A DNA stretch of 46,108 bases from an uncultured Bacteroidales bacterium (GTDB lineage: Bacteria > Bacteroidota > Bacteroidia > Bacteroidales > Bacteroidaceae), in contig CADAJS010000024.1 in NCBI GenBank assembly GCA_902788315.1, positions 1 through 46,108 on the forward strand, in the 5' to 3' direction. Position 1 is the stretch's first letter. Every line of letters begins with the position of its first letter. The notes under the pieces are model-generated. The model was not told where the DNA came from. It was given only the letters and a program-made list of their open reading frames with translations, and made no database searches. Positions 40,353 to 46,108 of this stretch are shown here, in pieces. The translations under genes and the position numbers were made by a program.

Positions 40353-41702
40353 TTAACTAATACCTGTATATGTGTGAGGGGTTATCGCGCGCAGCTCTTC
40401 CTTCACGGAGTCGCTCACGCAGAGTCCCTCGATAAACGTCTTGATGGTTCCCTCGTCGATGGCCTGCCCGGTGCGGGTAAGTGCCTTCAGTGCCTCGTAG
40501 GGGTGAGGATATCCCTCGCGGCGCAGGATGGTCTGGATAGCCTCGGCCACCACAGCCCAGCAATTATCCAGGTCGCGGCGGATGGCTGCCTCGTTCAGCA
40601 CCAGCTTGCGCAGGCCCTTGAGGGTGCTCTGTACACTGATAATCATGTGCCCCATGGGCACTCCCACGTTGCGCAGCACGGTGCTGTCCGTGAGGTCGCG
40701 CTGCAGGCGGCTGACGGGCAGCTTCTGAGACAGATGGGCCAGGATGGCATTGGCCAAGCCCAGATTGCCCTCCGAGTTCTCGAAATCGATGGGGTTCACC
40801 TTGTGCGGCATAGCGCTGCTGCCCACCTCGCCGGCCTTGATCTTCTGACGGAAGTATTCCATCGAGACGTACTGCCAGAAATCGCGGTCGAGGTCGATGA
40901 GGATGGTGTTGATGCGCTTCATGGCGTCGAACAGGGCACCCAGCATGTCATAGTTGCTTATCTGGGTGGTATATTCCTCGCGCTCCAGTCCCAGCCGCTC
41001 GGCCACGAAGCGATTGCCGAACGAGCGCCAGTCGCGGTCGGGATAGGCCACATGATGCGCGTTGAAGTTGCCCGTGGCGCCGCCGAACTTGGCGGTGATG
41101 GGCGTCTGCTTCAGTACGCTCAGCTGGCGGCGCAGGCGATAGACATAGACCATCACTTCCTTGCCCAGCCGCGTGGGGCTGGCGGGCTGACCGTGCGTGC
41201 GGGCCAGCATGGCCACGTCGGCCCACTCGCTGGCATAAGCCTCCAGCTGACCGATCAGCTCGTCCATCATCGGATAATATACCTCGGAGAGTGCCTCCTT
41301 GATACTCAGGGGGATGCTCGTATTGTTGATATCCTGTGAGGTAAGGCCAAAGTGGATAAACTCCTTGTACGGCTCCAGTCCGCCAAGGGCGTCAAACTGT
41401 TCCTTGATGTAGTACTCCACGGCCTTCACATCGTGGTTGGTCACCTGCTCGATGTCCTTCACCCGCTGTGCACTCTCCTCGCTGAACGTCTCGTAGATAC
41501 CGCGCAGGCGGGGGAACAGTTCGCGGGGAAAGCTCGCCAACTGAGGCAAAGGTAGCTCACAGAGGGCGATGAAATACTCCACCTCCACACGAATACGATA
41601 GCGAATAAGGGCATACTCGGAGAAGTACTGCGCCAGTGGTTCTGTCTTACTGCGATACCGCCCATCCACGGGTGATATGGCTGTCAAAGCATCCAGTTGC
41701 AT
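40353..41702 (-). CDS. purB: Adenylosuccinate lyase
   Basis: This 449-residue enzyme of the fumarase/aspartase superfamily acts twice in purine synthesis (SAICAR to AICAR, adenylosuccinate to AMP, each releasing fumarate). The signature SSAMPHKVNPIDFENSEGN is present (about 286-304). The catalytic His region is ARTHGQPASPTRLGKE (about 168-183). The length and ends are canonical. It leads a minus-strand group with the pseudouridine synthase gene 41 bases downstream, then asnS and the small protein. Confidence 0.98.
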   Translation of the reverse strand: MQLDALTAISPVDGRYRSKTEPLAQYFSEYALIRYRIRVEVEYFIALCELPLPQLASFPRELFPRLRGIYETFSEESAQRVKDIEQVTNHDVKAVEYYIKEQFDALGGLEPYKEFIHFGLTSQDINNTSIPLSIKEALSEVYYPMMDELIGQLEAYASEWADVAMLARTHGQPASPTRLGKEVMVYVYRLRRQLSVLKQTPITAKFGGATGNFNAHHVAYPDRDWRSFGNRFVAERLGLEREEYTTQISNYDMLGALFDAMKRINTILIDLDRDFWQYVSMEYFRQKIKAGEVGSSAMPHKVNPIDFENSEGNLGLANAILAHLSQKLPVSRLQRDLTDSTVLRNVGVPMGHMIISVQSTLKGLRKLVLNEAAIRRDLDNCWAVVAEAIQTILRREGYPHPYEALKALTRTGQAIDEGTIKTFIEGLCVSDSVKEELRAITPHTYTGIS

Positions 41703-41744
41703 AAGAATAGTTGTCTGTATCTATCAATATATAGTTCGAGGCTG

Positions 41745-41752
41745 CAAAGTTA
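41745..41752 (-). promoter_or_regulatory. -7 promoter element of purB
   Basis: On the minus strand TAACTTTG, matching TAnnTTTG, 43 bases before the ATG. No clear -33 TTG. Confidence 0.55.
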
Positions 41753-41854
41753 CAACTTTTTTATCACACTGCACCATCTTTCACCCCAGAAAAGTGCATC
41801 CTGCATGCTTTTTTTTAGCCCTTACGACCCAAGGGGGGAGAGAACAGAGGTTGC

Positions 41855-41935
41855 CGCCCAATCCCTAATCCAAAACTACGAACTACGAACTATGAACTAT
41901 GAACTATGCGCTCGGCTCGTCGAAGAACTATGCTA
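41855..41935. repeat. AACTATGA-type simple repeat with GC-rich end
   Basis: CCCAATCCCTAATCCAAAAC, then about five ACTACGA/ACTATGA units (41875-41908), then GCTCGGCTCGTCGAAGAAC, which resembles 79-97. It lies between purB and the stop of the 1370-residue gene. Confidence 0.75.
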
Positions 41936-41941
41936 ATCCAA

Positions 41942-44900
41942 TCATCGATTCCAGAGCAGGGTGCCGTCTGCGGCCTGACCCGCGGCTTCCACCTCGATCT
42001 GTGTCGTGCGGCTGTTATTATATAAGGTAACGCGTGCGCGACCTTCGCTGTCCAGTTGGAGGTTGGGGTTCCAGTAGAGCGTGCGGCGATAGTCCTTCTG
42101 CCCCTCAGGCAACTTGTAGCGACTGTAGTTAGGGCTGTAGAATTCGGCGGGACGGGCAAAGCCGTCAATCATATAGCGGCGGTCGCGATATACGGGACGA
42201 CGGCTTCCGTCGTAGTAGGGATACGATGCGATGCGCGTTTCCGGGAGGTTGTTGCCCTGATAGCGGCGGCTGCCTTCCAGTCGCGGGCTGTAGTCCGTAT
42301 AAACGAAGATGCGGTCCAGATAGTCCAGCTTGTAATACTTCACCTCTCCCGGCTCCAGACGCAGGCCCATGAATGACTTCAGATATTTGGGCGAGTACAG
42401 CGAATCGGTGGGGATGTCGATATACTGAGGCAGTCCCCGCCGCATCGGGCTGAGGCCATTCACATACCTTATGCGATGATCCTTTTCCCCGTTATCGGCA
42501 AAAACGTAGGGCATTTCGAGTCCATAGCCGTGCAAGATGGAGAAAATGAGATTACATCCTGCATCCCTTCCGATGTTCTCGGCTTCATAAGCATCGAGAA
42601 CCAGCACGGGCTGTGAATCGTTGAACCTAAGCAGGGCGTTGCGGCGGGCGCGCACTGTCACCTGCTTCATCAGGTGGGCGGTGTCAGCCAGCAGTTCAGA
42701 AGGCACATCGAGCGAATCCGACGAGGCAGACAGGTGCATCTGATAGAACGAGTATGGCTTCACGAATCGGGGATAGTGCCAAGTAACCGTCGATATATAA
42801 TCGGGATCTTCTATTGGTTTCACCGGGACAAACTCATCAGTGGCCCGGATTGTCTGTAGCACCCAGGTGTAGTCTCTTTCCTTGGCCAATTTGGCGGGAT
42901 CGGCTGCGCTCAGGAAGAACAGGCTCTTGCCATAGAACCGGGGCAAATGGATGCGGAAGCGGTGCTCCTTGGTGTCCATCTCGTGGGCGACGACCGAGCC
43001 GTCCTCCGTGTGGTGGAGTTCGGCGTGCACGCGTATTTCTTTGCCTTTTGCGATGTCGGTGGTCTCTCTGGTCTTGTCTTCTTTGCTCAGGACAATGTCC
43101 TTCGGGTCGGCTTCCAGGAATTTGCGTATCCTCTCCTTCTTTTCCGCCTCTTGCTTCTCCACCGTTCTCGGGTCAATGGACTTCTTTCCTATATTATCCG
43201 CATCGCGCTGTGCTTTTTCCATGTGCTCCAAGCTTTCTTCCACCATCTTTTCGTAGAGGGTGTCGGGTTCCCCATGGTATTTTATCACCCGTCCCTCGAT
43301 GATGGGCACCTTCTCGTCGGGCTGTGTCAGGTCCCACTCGCCGCGCACCGCCATGTCACGCCAGTTGAAGCGTCGCCAGCCCTGGGTCATCATCAGCAGG
43401 TCGAGCGCCGCGCGCCGGAGGCTGTCGTCCGCCTCAAAGAACCATCCTGGGTCGGGCACGAAACCGCGAATCTCCGAGGAGAGCAGCATCTCGGTAAGGA
43501 TCGTGGCATTGTCGAACAGGTAGTCCTGATGCGCCTTGTCGCGCACGGCAAGCGAGATAATGCTCTCCCCCCTCTCCTCGGAAAGGGGCTGGGGGTGAGG
43601 CTTCGTTTCAATATCCAGCACGATGGGCTGCTGCGGGTCGTACTGCTCCTTGTCTGCCTTAATGGTGATGTTCGGCTGGAACGATTCCTTGCCTCGCGAG
43701 AAGAACAGGCGGTCGGCCCATACGCGGCCTTCGTCATCAAACACCGTCACCTGATGTACTCCAGCACGGTAGATGGCGGGCACGAAGTCGAAGGTCAGCA
43801 CGCTGTCCCTGAAGGTCAGAAACTCCTCCACACGTCCCTCGTGCATGATGGTCATGCCCAGGTGGCTGGCCAGCGCCGCGTCGTTGGCCGTAGCCTGTAT
43901 CTTCAGTTCCTTCCCATTTTCCGTAACGCAGAGCGCCACGCCCCGCTCCTCCGGCTTTGGCAGCGTCGCTTTCACTGTCTGCCCATCCTCGGTGGTAAAC
44001 GTAACCTCCCGCTCCATCCCCCGTTCCGGCACGATGGTAAACACGCCGCGGCCACGGCTCACAGCAGGAACTCCCCTCTCCTCGGAGCAACGCAAGTCGG
44101 GCGTTAGCGTTGGGGAGCGAAGCGACGGAGTCAAGGGCTGGGGGTGAGGCTGCTGGGGGTGAGGCTGCTGGGTCAGACTTCCCCTGAGCCACTGGCCGTC
44201 GCTCATCACGGCTTCGAAAGCCACGCGGTTGGGGATGCCTGCCACCAGATTGCCTCCCTCGGGATAGAGGGTTAGCGTCAGTTCGCGCTCCTTCTCGTCC
44301 ATATCTTTCTTGAACGTGCGGCGCAGTGCGCGGAGTGTCATGTCGTGTGTGTAGTTGCCCGGCTCACGGGGACGGTCATAGACGGGGAACACACGGCTGT
44401 ACAGTTTCTCGTAGTCGCGGAAGAACAGCCTCTCGTTTTCTTTGTTCCACAGACCGAACTCTTCGCAGGCAACCTTCGAGTGTTTGTGCTCGAAGCATCC
44501 CCAGTTCAGCTGCCAGCGCGTGTAGGCCCGCAGCTCGTAAAACCCGCTGTACTGAATCTCGTTGTTCAGGGCGAAGAAGCCGTTGCCCCGTCCCTCCTTC
44601 ATCTCAATAAGTTTCCGTTCCACGAGGTAGCCGTCCTGGTTCAGCAGCTCTACATAGAGCACGCCGCTCACGTCCGAGGGCGTGTCCGTGGATGTCTTCC
44701 TCGTATAGGCTGCGAACCAGATGGTATCGCCCTGGAAGTAACAGGTATTGTCCATGTGGATATAGACCTTCTCCTGCGGAATCGTCTTGCCGAAGGCTGC
44801 CAAACGCTCTATATATGGGCGCAGTGGCCCAATATTGTCGTACGTGTCGTCTCTTTCTGCATATACCCAATCTTTCAGGTCTGACCTTTCCAATGCATGG

Positions 44901-46054
44901 CGCCTGACTAATATCTCCTCGGCCTCCGTGCGCTGGATGTTGGCGGCGCGCCACAGTGTCGTGTCCGGGTCAGTCTGCTCTATGGACTCAATCAAATTGG
45001 AAGCTGTCATATATTTATTCTTGAAGGGCAGTTCCTGTCCGTCCAAGTTCATCAGCACCGAGTGGCTTTGCAGTTCGCCCGACTCCATCGTAACTACCAT
45101 GCTTTCCACTTCGGTAAAACCACGCCGGTGGCTATATGTAATGCGCACTTTGGGCTTCACCGTGGATGACTCGCGATGAAGGTCTTTCTCCAAATCCAAG
45201 GCAAAATTGTGTAACTCGCCTTCAAAGCAGAGCAACTGGTACCGTTTGGCATCCACATAGACCGCTCCGTCGACGAATGATTTCTCCGAGTGACCCTGCA
45301 TGCTGATTTTAAATATCCTGCTTCCGTTGTCGCCCTCCATCGTCTGCCCCGAAAAAGTGAAATGTGCTTTGTCCAGTCGATTGATGCCAAAGTCTTGTTC
45401 CAGTGAGATGTTCTCCGCATTGAGTATAGGGTTAAATGGGCTATAAATGCCCTTCCATTTCAGGCTCCCCTTGACCACTGGACCCAGTTCCATCAAGTAG
45501 TGCATGTTCGTATAGGAGATTCCCGAATGGTAAGCGGTAAAAGCCGTTTCCTTCATTCTCCTGCCAGCGTAAAAATTGATATCGCGCAGATTACATGCGC
45601 TGCGCGCAGTCAAGTAAGCTTCCACCAGCTCCCGTTTCCCCGTATATGTGTTTGTCAGACGATAGAAATAGTTGCTTCGTTTATTCTCCTTACGTAAGAA
45701 CTCCTTGTCCAGGCGTTCTAACATCTTTAGTAAGATTTTTTCGGCAGGAATCACCATTACTTCCTGCAAATCGGTAGTCATTGGGCTAAGCGAAACAGAC
45801 TTTCCTATTTCTCCAGCCTTTACTTCCATTGTGTTGTAGCCGATGTAGGTGATGCGCAGCACGTCCTCCGCGCGGGCATCCAACGTGAACCATCCCTCTC
45901 CGTCAGTCAGTGCTCCGTGTCCCGCAGACACATATACCTGAGCATACGGCAGTGCCTCCCCTGTCTCAGCATCCACCACACGAGCGCGGTATGTCTGCTG
46001 CGCAGCCAAGGGCAGGCAGAGCAGGAGGGTGAGGAGGAAGAATAAATGTTTCAT
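41942..46054 (-). CDS. Large exported protein with carboxypeptidase-regulatory, MG2-like and plug-like domains
   Basis: This 1370-residue protein has a signal peptide (about 1-19, LPLAAQ). A CarboxypepD_reg-like beta domain follows (about 22-100; ARVVDAETGEALPYAQVYV, LRITYIGYNTMEVKAG). A middle region holds an alpha-2-macroglobulin MG2-like start (KVYIHMDNTCYFQGDTIWFAAYTRK, about 435-460). A late TonB-plug-like segment sits near 1140-1190 (QPVLVLDAYEAENIG, YGLEMPYVF). It ends with a beta-sandwich-like tail (IEVEAAGQAADGTLLWNR). Bacteroidetes have many such outer-membrane-associated proteins; their function is unknown. Two intergenic-type repeats are inserted in frame near residues 630-662 and 818-830. 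The promoter would lie beyond 46054; no consensus element is visible in the last 54 bases. Confidence 0.8.
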   Translation of the reverse strand: MKHLFFLLTLLLCLPLAAQQTYRARVVDAETGEALPYAQVYVSAGHGALTDGEGWFTLDARAEDVLRITYIGYNTMEVKAGEIGKSVSLSPMTTDLQEVMVIPAEKILLKMLERLDKEFLRKENKRSNYFYRLTNTYTGKRELVEAYLTARSACNLRDINFYAGRRMKETAFTAYHSGISYTNMHYLMELGPVVKGSLKWKGIYSPFNPILNAENISLEQDFGINRLDKAHFTFSGQTMEGDNGSRIFKISMQGHSEKSFVDGAVYVDAKRYQLLCFEGELHNFALDLEKDLHRESSTVKPKVRITYSHRRGFTEVESMVVTMESGELQSHSVLMNLDGQELPFKNKYMTASNLIESIEQTDPDTTLWRAANIQRTEAEEILVRRHALERSDLKDWVYAERDDTYDNIGPLRPYIERLAAFGKTIPQEKVYIHMDNTCYFQGDTIWFAAYTRKTSTDTPSDVSGVLYVELLNQDGYLVERKLIEMKEGRGNGFFALNNEIQYSGFYELRAYTRWQLNWGCFEHKHSKVACEEFGLWNKENERLFFRDYEKLYSRVFPVYDRPREPGNYTHDMTLRALRRTFKKDMDEKERELTLTLYPEGGNLVAGIPNRVAFEAVMSDGQWLRGSLTQQPHPQQPHPQPLTPSLRSPTLTPDLRCSEERGVPAVSRGRGVFTIVPERGMEREVTFTTEDGQTVKATLPKPEERGVALCVTENGKELKIQATANDAALASHLGMTIMHEGRVEEFLTFRDSVLTFDFVPAIYRAGVHQVTVFDDEGRVWADRLFFSRGKESFQPNITIKADKEQYDPQQPIVLDIETKPHPQPLSEERGESIISLAVRDKAHQDYLFDNATILTEMLLSSEIRGFVPDPGWFFEADDSLRRAALDLLMMTQGWRRFNWRDMAVRGEWDLTQPDEKVPIIEGRVIKYHGEPDTLYEKMVEESLEHMEKAQRDADNIGKKSIDPRTVEKQEAEKKERIRKFLEADPKDIVLSKEDKTRETTDIAKGKEIRVHAELHHTEDGSVVAHEMDTKEHRFRIHLPRFYGKSLFFLSAADPAKLAKERDYTWVLQTIRATDEFVPVKPIEDPDYISTVTWHYPRFVKPYSFYQMHLSASSDSLDVPSELLADTAHLMKQVTVRARRNALLRFNDSQPVLVLDAYEAENIGRDAGCNLIFSILHGYGLEMPYVFADNGEKDHRIRYVNGLSPMRRGLPQYIDIPTDSLYSPKYLKSFMGLRLEPGEVKYYKLDYLDRIFVYTDYSPRLEGSRRYQGNNLPETRIASYPYYDGSRRPVYRDRRYMIDGFARPAEFYSPNYSRYKLPEGQKDYRRTLYWNPNLQLDSEGRARVTLYNNSRTTQIEVEAAGQAADGTLLWNR
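43566..43600 (-). repeat. Short in-frame palindromic repeat in the 1370-residue gene
   Basis: The coding strand reads CCTCACCCCCAGCCCCTTTC then CGAGGAGAGGGGG, translated PHPQPLSEERGE. CCCCTTTCC and GGAGAGGGG form an imperfect hairpin. The two ends equal those of the longer element at 44072-44150. Confidence 0.85.
44072..44170 (-). repeat. Longer in-frame copy of the same repeat, with a filled core
   Basis: The same ends (CCTCACCCCCAGCCCTTG-like and GAGGAGAGGGG) are separated by about 48 extra bases. The CCTCACCCCCAGCAG end is duplicated as a 15-base tandem. Translation gives QQPHPQQPHPQPL, then TPSLRSPTLTPDLRCSEERG. The reading frame of the host gene is kept. Confidence 0.85.
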
Positions 46055-46108
46055 CGTCGGTCTGGTTTTCGTTTTTATTATCAGTTGGCATAGGATGGGA
46101 ACACTTCA

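Noticed and set aside
1..46108. tRNA, rRNA, riboswitch, prophage, transposase or restriction/defence genes
   Set aside because: No cloverleaf, conserved rRNA segment, known riboswitch core, or protein of these classes was recognised on either strand by reading; a covariance-model and profile search would be the decisive test.

Overview
The window looks like chromosomal DNA from a GC-rich member of the Bacteroidales, probably Prevotellaceae. The reasons are the TAnnTTTG type of -7 promoter element in front of many genes, A-rich leaders without strong Shine-Dalgarno sequences, the acpP-fabF-rnc order, Bacteroidetes-specific families (DUF4332, DUF5009-like, DUF3108, DUF4450-like, a large carboxypeptidase-regulatory/plug-like surface protein), and intergenic AT-rich phrases such as AACTATGAACTATG. 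The genus is an inference; no rRNA or tRNA gene was found.

Layout. 0.1-2.3 kb: an rRNA/tRNA methyltransferase diverges from a DUF5009-like membrane protein. 2.3-6.3 kb, minus strand: an endonuclease/exonuclease/phosphatase-fold secreted enzyme, ribokinase, a sugar transporter and a DUF4332 protein. 6.5-10.9 kb: a two-gene RND efflux system (lipoprotein adaptor and pump) without an outer-membrane channel gene. 11.0-13.7 kb, minus: GH28 polygalacturonase-like enzyme and CE15-like esterase, a pectin/hemicellulose pair. 14.2-21.4 kb, plus: acpP, fabF, rnc, a GH3-family adenylating enzyme, an Ig-like lipoprotein, a DUF3108 protein and a BlaI-like repressor, tightly spaced or overlapping from fabF onward. 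21.9-24.4 kb: upp (minus) and pckA (plus). 24.6-29.1 kb: an arabinose/fucose-isomerase-like protein and a GH106-like glycosidase. 29.5-32.5 kb, minus: a DUF4450-type glycosidase-like protein and an alkaline-phosphatase-superfamily enzyme. 32.7-35.7 kb: a 1016-residue FAD/Fe-S oxidoreductase of D-lactate dehydrogenase type. 35.7-37.0 kb: a gene-free, repeat-rich convergent gap. 37.0-41.7 kb, minus: purB, a pseudouridine synthase with a repeat tail, asnS and a 63-residue small protein. 41.9-46.1 kb, minus: a 1370-residue surface protein.

Functionally this is mostly housekeeping (fatty-acid synthesis, RNA processing, purine and pyrimidine metabolism, Asn-tRNA, gluconeogenesis) interleaved with plant-polysaccharide enzymes (GH28, CE15, GH106-like, DUF4450-like, sugar isomerase, ribokinase and sugar transporter). 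It is not a classical polysaccharide utilisation locus, because no SusC/SusD pair is present.

I see no defence system, prophage, insertion sequence or CRISPR array. The most unusual content is repeat biology. Two copies of an intergenic repeat sit in frame inside the 1370-residue gene. Two orphan gene tails, exact enough to be read in frame, lie after other genes. There is a 12-unit, 22-bp minisatellite in the 35.7-37.0 kb gap, and several dispersed intergenic repeat families. The conserved but functionally obscure GH3/Ig-like/DUF3108/BlaI gene string is the best candidate for an undescribed multi-gene system.
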